NCBI GenBank assembly: GCA_018873225.1
Contig: JAEILZ010000007.1
Coordinates: 1,550,001 to 1,614,000, forward strand
Reading direction: 5' to 3'
DNA: 64,000 nucleotides
DNA from: [Phialemoniopsis] sp. UDSM-2020
Taxonomy: Eukaryota; Ascomycota; Sordariomycetes; Thyridiales; Thyridiaceae
Below are positions 43,905 through 55,856 of the stretch, piece by piece; within the stretch, counting starts at the first letter, position 1; each line of letters begins with the position of its first letter. Made by a program: the position numbers and the translations under genes. The notes below the pieces were generated by a model. The model made no database searches. It worked only from the letters and a program-made list of their open reading frames with translations, and was not told where the DNA came from.

Positions 43905-45168
43905 ATGGCAGAAGACCCCCGTGGCAAAGGACTTCCAAATATAGACAACGAGGAAGAGCCCCAGTATCCGTCACCTTCAGAAGGAGAGGAACGACCCAAG
44001 AATTATCAACTACCACCCATCCCCATGGCGACAGGCATGACGCTCCCATCCATCAACGACGGCGCCTACGGCGCGGCGCCTCCCGGCCGTTATCCTCCCC
44101 CGGAAGCAGGATCTCGATCATCGTATACCGGATCGCCTAGCAACGCAAATGGCTATCAGCCCCCTTCGGGAGGCTTTCATCTCCCACCTTTCCATGCGCT
44201 CGCCGAACAACGGCCGACCTACGGAGGCGAGCCACGAGACTACCACGGAGGCCCGCAGAGACATGCGTATGGACAAGAACAGTACGCCCCTTACAACGGC
44301 GGATACCCTCCTCAGCAGGGACCACCTGGCCCTGGCTACGCGCCTTACCCAATGGACTATCGAGGAGCGCCCACAGGACCTCCTGCTCCACAGGCTGCCC
44401 CGAGGCAGCGAACTTCAATAGCCTGCAGATATTGCAGGAAGCGAAAGGTGAGTTTGGCGATGGCTGTTGAGAGGGGAAATGGGACAGGGTGATTTGGGTT
44501 CCGTGTGCTGACTGGCAGATACATAGATTCGTTGCAGTGGCTACGCCAATACCCCGGAGGGCAAGTGCACAAACTGCAAGAAGACAGGCAATGATTGCGT
44601 TTTCCAGCCTGTGTCGTCTTCGGCATCGACTGCCTTCATCCCGGTGTCGGCACTTCCTGGTGGTGTTCCGCCTGGGACACCTCTGTACGGCGCCTTTGGA
44701 CAGCCGCTCGCTGGCTCGCATCAGGGTGGTCCTCCACAGCCCGGATACGGACGCCCGCCACCTGGTGCTCAACAAGAATACGCCCTGCCTTCGCCAACCG
44801 GCGGTGGCTACTACCCTCACCCGGACGATAGGGGACAGCCCGGAAGGCGACGGAGACCGGCAGAGGACGAGCATGGGATGCGCCTTCCCCCGCCGCATCC
44901 TTACGAGGAGGACCCCAGGGACCCTCGACGCCGTTCGCCCGCGTCGGCTCCTGGGAACACGCCGCCTGCTAGCTATCACACATTCCAATACGAGCCGGAA
45001 AGGACGCCAACTTCCAGGCGGAATAGCCCCGGGGGAGGTGCTCCCGCGAGTGCTTCTAGCTCCGGCCATCCCATGAGTCTCGGTAATTTGATGGATCATC
45101 CTCCACCTAGGGGCGATAGCAACGACATTGATTCGAGCATGTTGGGCCGTTTGAATCGTCGAACATAA
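43905..45168 (+). CDS. Zn(II)2Cys6 transcription factor
   Basis: Two exons (43905-44447 and 44527-45168) give 394 aa. The binuclear zinc cluster near residues 174-207 is Cys-x2-Cys-x6-Cys-x10-Cys-x2-Cys-x6-Cys, with the basic loop RKRKIRC, preceded by RQRTSIA. The intron interrupts the cluster right after CRYCRKRK. Splicing restores IRCSGYANTPEGKCTNC. The 170 residues before the cluster are Pro/Gly/Tyr-rich and disordered. After it comes a conserved-looking stretch (FIPVSALPGG, GTPLYGAFGQPL), then more disorder. The large fungal_trans regulatory domain is absent. The protein is a predicted nuclear DNA-binding regulator; I do not assign a symbol. It stands alone, with 16.6 kb upstream and 5.5 kb downstream free of other genes. 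It has a uORF and a TGACTC palindrome upstream, pointing to complex control. Confidence 0.93.
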
Positions 45169-48100
45169 GGGTAATATCGACCGCGAAAAAGGAGGTAGAT
45201 GATGGGAAGACATGAGAGGGATACACGGTTCTTCGACAAACTTGCACGTCAGTCTTGACCTCGATCGGCCATCTCGTTTATATTTAGCGACGCCGGCCAT
45301 GTTCCTCCGAGTCGCCTATACTACAGTAATTGTTGAACGATTTGCCATCTTGCGGCTTGTCGGGACACTCTGTTTTGTTCTATCTTTGCTAGTCGTTTGC
45401 ACTCGGCGCAACCAGGCGATATCCGGCGCATACTGGATCGGGATCTGGAATCTCGACGGTTATGGGAGAATGGAGGCTCAAAAGCGGTGTTGGGCTTCGA
45501 TGGGTTTTGAATCATTGGGCGGTCTCTTGTTGGTAGAGATGCTACGCATCATCTGTCTACCCGTTTTCTTTTCTGTTCAATATGCTTCTTCTCAAGATTC
45601 TTTTGCTGCACATCGTGGTGGCTTTTCCCCACGGAGACCACACTACACTATCTTTACAGGATTCTCGCATTACATTCTCGCGCTTTCTTTCCACACATAC
45701 AGACACCACACCGCTTTTCCCGCGCGTGCTCTTCTGTCTATGGTTCTTAGACACTGATCTCGCGATTACCTTGTTTCGTTATCGGCGCACAATAACCCCT
45801 TCTCTATATTGTTCTTTTTCTGGGAAAGAATGGAGCCTCACGGCAAACTTGTTTTGTACTTTGATATCATCATCGTTCTAATAGGGAGACGCGGCCCTGG
45901 TGTTTTTTGAATTTCCGGCGGATCTGCCTGCTAGTTGACGGGGCCGAGCGAGTCGTTTCCCAGGCGGGAGTCACCTTCACGGGGGGCCTGTATTGAGTTT
46001 CGTTTACTCGGATGAAAGGCGGCAGCGACAGCTTAGGGTGCTGGACGCTTCCTCGTCCTCAATCAAGCGCAGTTCATCATACTTTTGACCTTTCCGTCAT
46101 CACTCTGTGATCCTTTCTTCCCTTACTGATATGATGCTATTTTTACCTGTCTCGATGGCCGGGCTTGTCATCCCCAGAACGTCATATTCCGACGGTGGAC
46201 CATGGCACGCGGTACTCTACAGTGGGAACCCGTTCGCGGCCCCAAATCAGCCGGGACGAAGTACGCAACAGCATGCTTTCCAGCGTCGTAAGCTTGCTGT
46301 GGTAGGCGGTCTAAGCACGGGGGACGGGGTGGTACCCTAGGGACGCCGGTTGGAGCCGTACCGGGAGGAGGGTTGGCTAGGATGCCCCTCGCTCAACACG
46401 AGTGAACCTTCTGCCCCTCCACACTCTACGCTGTTTGTCCGGGTATGCCCTCGTTCCCTTTTTTCCCCTTCTCTTGGCTTTCGCTTACTGCGCAGTGTTT
46501 CTGATCAGACTATCGCCCTTCTAGGAGGGCTTCTTACGCCTGATCTGGCTTCGTTTCTGCACAGAGAGCGGGCCGCGACTCGCATGTTGACGCAAATGTC
46601 TCAGCCATGACAACTCTGTCAGGTCTACTTTTTTTCCTGGGACCCCGATGGACCGCTTTCGTCACCTGACTCCATACCAACGTGCGGTACCTGCAGCACG
46701 AGTCGAACGAAGAAAACGGGATGCGTTGCGGCCCTTCGCTGCCTTAGGGGCAGAAGCCGGCTCCTCCCCACCCGCTTGCGGTCCCTGCCCTTTCCCTCTT
46801 CCACACATTCCAGTCCTACGTAAGGTATGTAGGTACCCATGTGGTTTTCCCCCCTCCCCGAGGATCGGGACTGGAATGTGACGACCCAATCGGAGACCGG
46901 GGATTCAGGGGCAGAAGGCAAGTACAAGGGCACTAACCCTTTCGACAGTTTTTGCCCTCTTTGTGCTTCTCTCTCTCGTCTGATCTATCTTGCTGACGAT
47001 ACAGAGAAGTTGAGGGGTACTTACAAGTGTGTGCCCTATTTGCGACTTCTTTTACACCTGCTGACACCCCATCTCTGCCTTTTCTTCTCAAAGCCAGAGA
47101 GAGACTCCACACCCTCCTGATTTAGGGTTGCTCACATGGTGTGTCGTAGTGTGCGCCCATTATTGCCAAACGGCCCTCGCCTATGTGAACTCTCAGCAGG
47201 TCAGGACGGTACACCCTCTCTCTCCCATTCTCTCTTCTGTGGGAGAAAGAAGGGGGTGTGGAAACAAAAGTTGTCGTTTGCGCCTCCTATCCCCACTAAG
47301 CGCCGTCTCTTCTCTGCTTGGTAACATGGGACGCCGCCGCCGTCTACCGTCTTTTCCCCTCTCCCCCCTTTAACGCAACCCCCGCTCCGGGCGATGACCC
47401 GTCGACAGACGCTGGTTCGTTCACTAAAACTTTCGGCGTGTCCGCCCTGCTGGGACGTTTTCTCGTTGGCTCAGAGCAGAAAAGAGCCGATGACGCTATT
47501 GGGTTCCCCCCCCTTTATGAGGTTGCACAGTGTGTGCAAAGGGGGCGCATCATTTTTCTCCAGCTGTGCTGTCCAGTACAGCTGAAGGATAAGCCCTCCT
47601 GCACTCCTGAGCTGAAGGCGGTTTGCCTGCATGAACACCACCCTTGGCTCCTCTCGCTTGCGCTTGCTGCGTTTCATCATTCGTCATGTGATCTGGAGTA
47701 TGCATGGGATGGAGAACGTCTTTTGATACACATGGAAATTCAAGATGTGGTCAGTGCCATGCATGGTAAAAAGAAGGGCCAGCAAGCGAACTGGCATGTA
47801 CGCTGCAGCTGTCATGCCTAACGGGCCGCTCCTCTTCTGCCATCTATCCTACCTCGCCCCAGCGTCTGGGCATTTAGGTGCCAGTCAGTGCAGGCACCAT
47901 CCGCACCCTGCCCACTTGGTCCAGTGGTCGGCGAAGAGGGAACAGAAACGGATCGCAGTGGGCTTGGCGTTCACCTGGAAAGGAGGAAAAAAAGAGACGG
48001 ACAGCGAAAGGTCACGCCATTCCCGGCCCCATCTGCCCAAAATGGAGGGGGTAAAAGGGCCCACGACTCAGGTCTCAGATTTGGAGCACAAAGAGGAGCA

Positions 48101-50647
48101 AGGTCCGGTCGCCGTCCACCTAGCGGGTGGTCTTGGGACCACCGATGGGAAGGACGAAGGAAGGAAGACCCGTCTTCCGAGTGCGGTGCGAGCCTACGGT
48201 GCGTCTTGCCTTGCGGTGGAAGCCCCCAAGGATCACATCACAAGGGATAGGGAGAGGGGCCCCCCAAAAAGTGTATTTGGGAATCGACCCGTCCCGAGGG
48301 CCTTTTAGAGTTTTCCCTTGGTCATGTAAGTTCACCTCTGAGCTGAAGGCCCGTCTTCTTATTGATACTGGGACACCCCCTTTTTCGGGGAGCGGTGAGT
48401 CGCCAAGGGTGCTGTACTGCGGCGGTCTGCTGCAGGGGAGAAACGTGGTCCTGGGAGGCTCAGCTCTTGCTGCCTGCAGTCTCGTAGCAGGGCAACGGTC
48501 AGCTGAAAGTGCCTTCATGGTCCCCGATGCGCGAGACGAGCAAGTGCTCCGTGTGTGGTACTCATCAGCTGCCCTCACAGCGCCCCCTACGCGCCGGCCC
48601 GGAGCTGCGTATGTCTACTCACATCGAGCCTTGCCACGGCTCGAACGACGGGCCTTGTCCTCAAATCTCGGAGTTGCTACCTCTCTCGAGTCAAGCCTTG
48701 TCGGGAATGACTCATAAGGGAGACAGAGAGGGCGGAGTGAAGCCGCCGGAGAGCACGATCGCAAGGCTCTGCCCAGCAGCGCGCGCAACTTCATGATCCA
48801 GCAGCGCAGAGCAGATTTGCGTCGCTAAACAGTGGTCATCCGCTTTTTTCTTGGTTTAGAGGGCGTCACCCAGCCACTTGTCTTTTCTGTCACATTCCAG
48901 TCGCTCGGTACCTTGCAGGCCCGACTGGCCCTGCCCCTCTTCCCGGGGCGAGCGGCGCGGGCTTGGGCTTGGGGCTTGACAAGGGCACCACGCGAGATTT
49001 CTCGGGGGAGGGATGCTGCAGGGCGAGCCGGGCAGCCCGCTTCCCTTGTGGGCGCTGCATTAGGGTGGTAGATGCGGCGGGCGGAGGCGGCGGCCTGTCA
49101 CCATCTGTGCGCATCAACTACTGTTGTGCAGTTCTTCGAGAAGCATGACGATATCTTTCGCATATCGTCACTATCGTCACTATTCCGGAATACGAGTCGA
49201 CGTCTCCTCTTCGACTCAGCCTTGTCTCGCAGCACCTGATTCACCTTCCCTGCAACGAGACTCCCCTTGCCGAGGTACCCGATCAAGTCATGACAGGTCA
49301 TTCCTGCTTGTACACACGCCCCGGCGCATGGAGGACCCAGAAAAAGCAGATCTTGACAAGGAGTACAGGGCGGGACGACCAGGGTCAGGGCGGAGACCTT
49401 GACAGAGGCAGAGAGAAAAAGGGAACAAAATGACTCGTCAGCGACTGGAATGCTGCGGTGACGTATCGACGCCCGTTACGAACCTCTCAAGCGAGAGACA
49501 ACTACTGCGCGCGCGACAAGAGAGAAAGCGGGTCTTGCGATCAGGGCGTGATTGGCCTGCAGGGATGATTTTTAGGATGTCTCACTTTAGGGCGGATGCG
49601 CAGGTACTTTTCGGGGCTTTTTAGAAAAAAGCAGGCAGAGGGAAGAAAACGTGTCAGGGGGGGCGTGGATGGAGTGAAGAAATAGTGGAAGGCCAGGGAA
49701 GAAAACGAGTGTTGAAGACGTCGAAGTACTGGTACTCACAAAGGTCTGGACAGATGTATGACTGGTCCACGGCAGGGCCGGGTCGCTCTGCGTCGTGCCC
49801 ACTGCGGTAGGCGGGAATCTGTGCGATTTCTTGTGTCTGGGTCTTGCGGTGGATTCTGGAGGCAGTCTGGCTGTTGCTTGTCTGGTCTTGTCTCCCATGG
49901 CTGGGCGCTCTGCCGGATTGTGACGCGCAATATCGACACGAGGCTGCGTGCCGGCGGTGGTTGCAAGGATGACATGGCATTTGCTGTCCGCATGGAAATT
50001 ACAACAATGGGGAAATCGTATGAGAATGGCCATCGGAAGAATGAATCAACATGCTAAATTTCCCCGTGGGCATCTCGCATATTCTTGCAAAGCCATTCCT
50101 GGCTCCGAGCAATGCAGAATAGCACACGGCACGGCCGATCTCTCTTTCCCCTGTCGAATTTCACGGCCCTTCCCTAGTCCCAAATGCCAATTACCCAGAG
50201 ATGAATGAAATGCATGGGTTACTTTCATTGTTTGTGTTTTCTGTGTTGGAATGCTCGACGCCGTGTCTGTCGCGCGTCCCGGCCGTGTGGTATGTGGCTC
50301 CCCCGATAGCCCGCGATCTGCCGGCCCGCAGGCCGGGGTCGTGGCCCCACTACAGCGCATGCAGCTGTCAGATTGCGTCCCGTGCGGCGGCCCGGTGCGA
50401 GGGCTGCCCATGTTTGGCAGCACACCTCCTTGTCGGCCGAGCATCTGGTATTCGGAAGCATCTTGAATACCAAGCTTTGAGAAATTTCTCTTGAATTGCA
50501 AGCAGATTTTGGCGCCGGCATTTTGAGGACTTGGACATGCGCGGTCAGCTAACTGCCATGGGCCTAAGCCGGCCATCATGTTAACGATCATAGTCCATAC
50601 TTCGACGCAGCACAGTTAGACACAGTTTGTGACGCCCAATGAAATGA
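45169..50647. other. Gene-poor region downstream of the zinc-cluster gene
   Basis: 5.5 kb without a supported gene. The first few hundred bases are probably the 3' UTR. Frames at 47318-47821 and 48127-48717 lack protein-like composition. A short duplicated ATCGTCACT occurs near 49164. No RNA gene was recognised. Confidence 0.5.
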
Positions 50648-51898
50648 TCATGTCCTAGGTTGTTGTCCATCTGCAAAGACCATATCTCCCTCTTTCAGCC
50701 TGGCTTGGGCAGGTCGCTCCCAATTGAGGACCTTGACGCCCTTTTCCCGCAGATTGCGTCGCATGTCAACCAAGGTGACCACTTGGTCCACAACCGTGTT
50801 CCCGCAACCGTCAGAAAACACTCGCTCGGTGGGTGGAGGTGTCGGAAATTCAGGCCATTCGATGGGCTCTGAGGCTTCCGAGTACAAGGCCACCTGTTTT
50901 CCTTCCCGTCTCCTTCTCACCCATTCGTTCAGCACGGTGCGGTACTCAGATACAGAGTGATCGAGCTTGGCATCTGGATGCTGTACCCATTCCTCTAGTC
51001 TTTCGACTTCAGCCGGGTCTTGCTTATCGTAGGGCATGCTCCGGAAGTGCATGTCTCCCGTGATGATCTCGTAGAGGGTGAAGATGACGCCCTTCACATC
51101 GTCTCTGTCCTTCACATGCCCGATCCCGCCTATCTGGCCGCTAAAGTTGAAATCGAAGAGCAAGAGGTTGTCTGTGTCGGGGTCGATGAGAAAATTCCGC
51201 GCGGCGATGTCTTGATGGACAATACCGTACTTGAGATTCAGGTCGTCGACGACGCTGACCAGTTGCCGAAGCCACTTCACCTTGAAGGGACGGGACATGT
51301 TGGCGTCTACTGTCCCTCCGGGGATGTAGAGACTGGTGAAGCCGACGACACGGCCGTGTAGCTCGTCCAGCACGAGACTGTCAAATGGTACAATATTCGG
51401 ATGTGGGGGTAGACGCATCCATAGATTCATTTCATACCATAGTTTGAAGGCGAATTGCTCGAGAAAATAATACTTGAACACGGCTTTTGTTGTTGTGGGC
51501 GTGTCATTGGTAGATGTCGAGTATGACACAAGATCAACGTTCGGAGAGAGTCGATCTAATTCCAGTAGATCAGATCGGAGCACCGTCTTGATTTGATTAG
51601 GCAACTGAATCACTGCCAGCAGAGGGTAGTAAACACAAGTCATCTCGTCATCTTCGGGATTGGTGGACGTGGAGAGCAGTTCGCCAGTTGGTGACAGCTC
51701 AATGGCGTATACGTCGCTCTCGAGAGAATCGATATGCTTCTGAAGGTGTTCGATGGCGATGTCCTCGCTGTCTTGTTCTTCGTCCATGGTCACGGCGATG
51801 ATGCGCCGCTGGTCCCAATCGAGGATGTACCACGTGCTGGGGCCGCCAGGCATCAGCGCACCACCGGGGGCGAAGAATCTCCATTTATCGTCAATCAT
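50648..51898 (-). CDS. Kinase-like protein with DFN in place of DFG
   Basis: A single exon gives 416 aa. The N-terminal 130 residues precede a protein-kinase-like fold. Lys142 (AVFKYY) matches the ATP-contacting Lys. The hinge region is GFTSLYIPGG. The catalytic loop is HQDIAARNFLI (228-238), with Asp and Asn kept. The metal-binding motif reads FDFNFSG (DFN, residues 249-251) instead of DFG. After it DDVKGVIFTLYEIITG matches helix F. Such HQD/DFN proteins form an expanded fungal family and some may be weakly active or inactive kinases (family knowledge, not tested here). No signal peptide or membrane segment is seen. The start at 51898 is the only plausible ATG and gives a continuous frame. 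Partner and substrate unknown. Confidence 0.9.
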   Translation of the reverse strand: MIDDKWRFFAPGGALMPGGPSTWYILDWDQRRIIAVTMDEEQDSEDIAIEHLQKHIDSLESDVYAIELSPTGELLSTSTNPEDDEMTCVYYPLLAVIQLPNQIKTVLRSDLLELDRLSPNVDLVSYSTSTNDTPTTTKAVFKYYFLEQFAFKLWYEMNLWMRLPPHPNIVPFDSLVLDELHGRVVGFTSLYIPGGTVDANMSRPFKVKWLRQLVSVVDDLNLKYGIVHQDIAARNFLIDPDTDNLLLFDFNFSGQIGGIGHVKDRDDVKGVIFTLYEIITGDMHFRSMPYDKQDPAEVERLEEWVQHPDAKLDHSVSEYRTVLNEWVRRRREGKQVALYSEASEPIEWPEFPTPPPTERVFSDGCGNTVVDQVVTLVDMRRNLREKGVKVLNWERPAQARLKEGDMVFADGQQPRT

Positions 51899-53503
51899 TC
51901 TTATATCGATCAGTCAAGGATCAAGCGACTAATTTGTGAGATGTCGCAAACGCGAACAGACAAGACTGGTGATAGCAGAGGGGTTTCGGTAACGGCCGGG
52001 ACATCATTGATGGCGGGAGGGCGGGAGCTAGTGTCGCTAGTGGACATGCAGGTTACTTCGTGTGCCGAAACGGGGCTTGGCGTGCATGCATGCCGCGCGC
52101 ATAATGTGACTACACCTCGCCTCTGGTCCACTTCGGGGTTGGTGAGGACGACGTGAAAAGAATAGAGTAAACGTTGATCATTTTCTCTGAAGGATCTGGT
52201 CTTTTATATTTAGGTAGAATACCGTTAGGCTGCGAGGTTGCAAGGCAAGAGCTCCAAGGAAGCTACTCACTGGCGGGTTCAGCCGCAAGTGACACCTGCA
52301 CCATCTGTGGCATATCGATGGCATCGTGCAAGAGAGCAGTGCACCATTCACCCACCCAGGGTCGCATCACCTCCGTCTCAGATTCTCCCCATGAAGGCCA
52401 ATCCCTTATAAGTTAGTATAAAGACAGCAAACCTCGACGGAGATGATGTGGTGTAGCGGTCCTTCTGGTCCGCGAAGCCTTCCCATCAAAGTCGCAGAGG
52501 TAACCTCCCTCTAGAGTAAAATCCGTCTAGAATACCCATTCGGGAGGCGTGTTTTCGCAGCCAGGCTTTCGAGACCTGGTCAGTTTTTTTTTCCTCTTTC
52601 TTTTTGGTGTTTTCCCCTTGTCCCTTTTGTGACATTTCCCCCCATTCTCCTGGCCGTTTCGTTTATTTATCACACGAGACTTAGCGGAATCTATTCACAG
52701 TTACTACCACTCTTACAGCCCTTATTCTCCTGACCACCGTCATCTCCATCGCTATCGTGAGATTTCTATACTCTATCGGCCTCAGCAGGGAACAGGGATC
52801 GCGCGACCCTCGCACTAAACACGCAGCCACAGCAACCAAAATCCTTAAGCCCCGAACCAAAAAATCACCACCCCCTGCAGTGTTCAACTCTAAATTCTGG
52901 ACCTTGTATAATTGACGTCAGCTAGACTTTGAGGCGCAGATTATCTCCCATCCATGGTAAACGACTTGTACAATTCCGTGTCTGCTAAATGCCATCTGGA
53001 GCTCAGGAGACAACCCCCTTGCATGCCTCAGCTTCTCATTTCAGAACAGCTCGTTGAGCAGAAATGGTTCCAGTCATAAGCAAGGATGATGATGTAGATT
53101 CGGAATCACTGTGGATTATCCCACTACCGAATCATCGTGACAAGCCAAATGACCATGTCTAATAGACGCAACGATGTTCATCATCACTGAGACCGTACCG
53201 CCATCCCCGCAGAAAGCTCGCTCTTCCGTTTCACCACCCCAAGATATCGAGTGTCGTCCATATTGACTTTGGTACCCGATCTGAGAGCTTCGGCTGGGAT
53301 TATTCCTGGCGACAACATCGTCGTGTATGCTGACAACGTCTTCTAATACAATTTTGACGGGCCCCATTCTCTCTCTCTCGCTCTCTCGTTATTTTTTCAG
53401 AGCCCAGACAGACTCCCTTGGCGGCGTCTACTCGGTACAAAAGACCTGCAGACAATACCCGGAGCTGCGAAGAGGGACAAGTACAACGAGGTACCTGTTG
53501 GTG
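51899..53503. other. Intergenic region with a possible Pol III-like element
   Basis: The kinase-like gene's promoter lies at the left. At 52442-52592 an A-box-like sequence, a hairpin and a T9 run suggest a small RNA gene (separate entry). The remainder has no features. Confidence 0.45.
52442..52592 (+). ncRNA. Candidate RNA polymerase III transcript
   Basis: TGGTGTAGCGG at 52449-52459 fits the A-box consensus. GGCTTTCGAGACC near 52564-52577 resembles a B box and sits in a CCAGG/CCTGG hairpin. Nine T residues (52584-52592) follow within five bases, as in a Pol III terminator. A canonical tRNA cloverleaf cannot be drawn because no acceptor stem was found and the T loop would have nine bases. 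It may be another small RNA, a decayed tRNA, or chance. Confidence 0.25.
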
Positions 53504-54466
53504 ATGCAGACCTTACGTACAGTCCAGACGGATTCTGACATCGTTCCCGGTCCATTGCAAGACGAGAGCCAGTCCGAGGAAAGTCTTACAAAAGAGGACC
53601 TCAACGTTCATGTAGACAAGCTACTGAAACAGCTCAATGAAGCCGCTGCCTACATAGGGCTTCCACGACCCATGGCCAGAATGTGCGAAGGGCACTACGA
53701 TGTCTCTGACAAGGAAAATAAGAATATTTCCGCGTGTTTTACCGACGTTGCCTTCACATGGTTCACTGAGATTCATCAGAGAACCAGTAGAACATACGCA
53801 AGACCGAGCTGTGGGCCAAGGCAGGACACAGCATGCGCCGGTGTTACGCATCACGAAGGGGTGGCAACATCTTACATGACTGACTTTCTTCATCCGCAGC
53901 CTACTTCACTGCACTGGCACCAAAAATCACCTTGTCATGACGAAGTTCAGTCATCTGAAGCCCGCCATCTTATTTTCGCGTCGCTATATGCTCATTACCT
54001 CATTGCACTCAACATGTATGGGTGCTGTTCACCCCATATCCCATCGTCAATCATACTGATCCGTAGAAATCTCCTCCTCAAAGACCAGATATCAGGGGTA
54101 TCAAAGCACCACAACACCATCTCATCAAAATCTCTCCTCGGCCATCTCTTCCCTGACACTCATGCCACCCAGCTCGTCCTCGTCCTCATTTTCGCCACTT
54201 TGGGCATCAGCCCTCCTCTCGAGCACGAAGCACCTCTCCGCAAAGACACCCAGCCCATTCTGCGTCCTCCACGCCGCATCCAATCTTCGCACCATGATCC
54301 TCCGCCAGCCCCCGACGTTAATCGTGATCCGCTCCCACCTCTTCCCGATACCACTGCTCCTCCTGGCTTTCATCAGCTCCCTGAACATTCTCATCGCCTG
54401 ATCAAAATCCACATCTTCGCCCTCAGGGACGCCCTCCTGTGGATCTACCACCGTCTGCACGTGTAG
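53504..54466 (+). CDS. Orphan open reading frame, possibly coding
   Basis: A 320-codon frame (extendable to 53327) whose first 110 codons have protein-like composition, including an amphipathic segment DLNVHVDKLLKQLNEAAAYIG and DVSDKENKN. No family is recognised. From 54125 onward it runs antisense to the F-box gene's last exon and is then probably only a shadow frame. If real, the gene is likely shorter, perhaps with an intron. It could be a young gene, a relic or chance. Confidence 0.28.
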   Translation: MQTLRTVQTDSDIVPGPLQDESQSEESLTKEDLNVHVDKLLKQLNEAAAYIGLPRPMARMCEGHYDVSDKENKNISACFTDVAFTWFTEIHQRTSRTYARPSCGPRQDTACAGVTHHEGVATSYMTDFLHPQPTSLHWHQKSPCHDEVQSSEARHLIFASLYAHYLIALNMYGCCSPHIPSSIILIRRNLLLKDQISGVSKHHNTISSKSLLGHLFPDTHATQLVLVLIFATLGISPPLEHEAPLRKDTQPILRPPRRIQSSHHDPPPAPDVNRDPLPPLPDTTAPPGFHQLPEHSHRLIKIHIFALRDALLWIYHRLHV

Positions 54467-55856
54467 TGTCAGCGTCCGCAGGTTCGCAAACGAGCCCAGC
54501 GCACGCAAGAAAAGGCCAGTGTCATCACACATCGCGACATCGAGGTCGAGCTCCAGGGTATGTACGCGTATCAGTGCCGACGCGAGCTGGACAAGCTGTT
54601 CAGCCTTCAGCGTGGGACACCGCTCATCATCCTCGCTGAAGCCGACGTGGTCTCTGAATGTCAGGCTGCGCAGTGTGCTTGCGTGCCTTACAATGGCGTT
54701 GATCGAGAACAGCTTGGTGTGGCAAGTGATGTCCAGCACCTCGAGAGCGCGTATGTGATGCCGCACAAGCGTATACAAACACTGCGTTGCCTCTCTCCTG
54801 CGGTCGGGAAGGTGGGCGCTGTAGTCCTCAGCCTTGAAGGTGCGGAGGTGCGAAAGGGAGGTGGGAGGGACGGAAGAGAAGAAGTTGAACAGTGGAACAG
54901 AGATCAGCTGCAGGTCGGTGAGCTGGGACAAGTCCCAATGCTTTACAACCTCCTGCCGGCTGTGGTGCCAATTGTAATGCTTGAGTATTAGGGTGTGAAA
55001 GGCGGGCAGGCGTTCGGAGCCGGCGAATTCGAACTGCGTGCCTTGTCCCCAACCCCAGTAGCCGAAAGTCGTGAGGCGTCGGGACGACAGCAGCAACTCC
55101 TTTAGGGAAGCAAGCGAGGTAGTACCGAGAGGCACGGCGCGACCCATGGTCAAGGACACGAGCATCTCGTTAGGTATTGACTTGAAATAAGGGTTGTCTG
55201 AGCCGAGGCCGCCATCGCGGAGTGGTATATCATCTATGATGAGTTTTGGTCTGCCAGCACCTCGAGTGTGCCGAGAGGAGAGGATACCAGCTGGTAACCA
55301 CAAGTTGCCGGTCTGGAAATTTCGTGTATTGAAGCGCCATCTACACAGATCAGTATCACCGTCATAAGCTACGTCAAAGTGTCACTCACGTCAGAGAGTC
55401 CAGGTTCCGTATACTCGCGAGGATTCTCTGCACGCCTTCGGTCTCGAGTTGGTTGCTTGCCACTACGTGGCGAGTGTAGGCCTCGATGTGCGCGAGGGCA
55501 CCGGGAAATCGAGACTGTGCATGAGGGGCCACAATATGCTCATTAAGTGTTATTGTGCGATAGACCACAGGCACGGCTATACGGTTGAATCTGCGGCACA
55601 CCAAGCGGGCGGTGTAAATGGAGGTGGGATCGATATCTCGGAGCTATGCCATGCGTTAATACATGCTTGTCCATTGCATTTGTTACAAAAAGACGGGAAA
55701 ATGGGCTGAAACTCCAACCAGAAAGACCTGCCGTGTTATACGTACATGTTCAAAGATCAGGTTAATGAGCTCCGAGCTCAGATCGTCGATAGAGCAGCCC
55801 TGAAGAGCAGCAGTGGCCACGGGAGGAGCACGAATAGGCAAATGCTTCTCCGTCAT
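54125..55856 (-). CDS. F-box protein with leucine-rich C-terminal region
   Basis: Three exons (55856-55746, 55643-55390, 55340-54125) give 526 aa. Residues about 21-66 form an F-box: SIDDLSSELINLIFEHL, then a gap, then LVCRRFNRIAVPVVYRTI. F-box proteins dock substrates onto SCF ubiquitin ligases through Skp1. The rest of the chain shows irregular leucine-rich spacing (LTDLQLISVPL, LEVLDITCH, LRSLTFRDH, LRTLTLHVQ), the usual substrate-binding part of fungal F-box proteins. The tail is acidic (ENEDEDELGG). The two introns use GTACGT...ATAG and GTGAGT...GTAG, and both joins stay in frame through the F-box. Substrate unknown. An alternative is an F-box protein outside SCF complexes. Confidence 0.88.

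Noticed and set aside
44137..45300. 387-codon open frame, minus strand
   Set aside because: Runs antisense across the zinc-cluster gene, including its intron, and reads as Arg/Ser-rich shadow sequence.
47318..47821. 167-codon open frame, plus strand
   Set aside because: No recognisable motif and no splice partners. Composition resembles neighbouring non-coding DNA.
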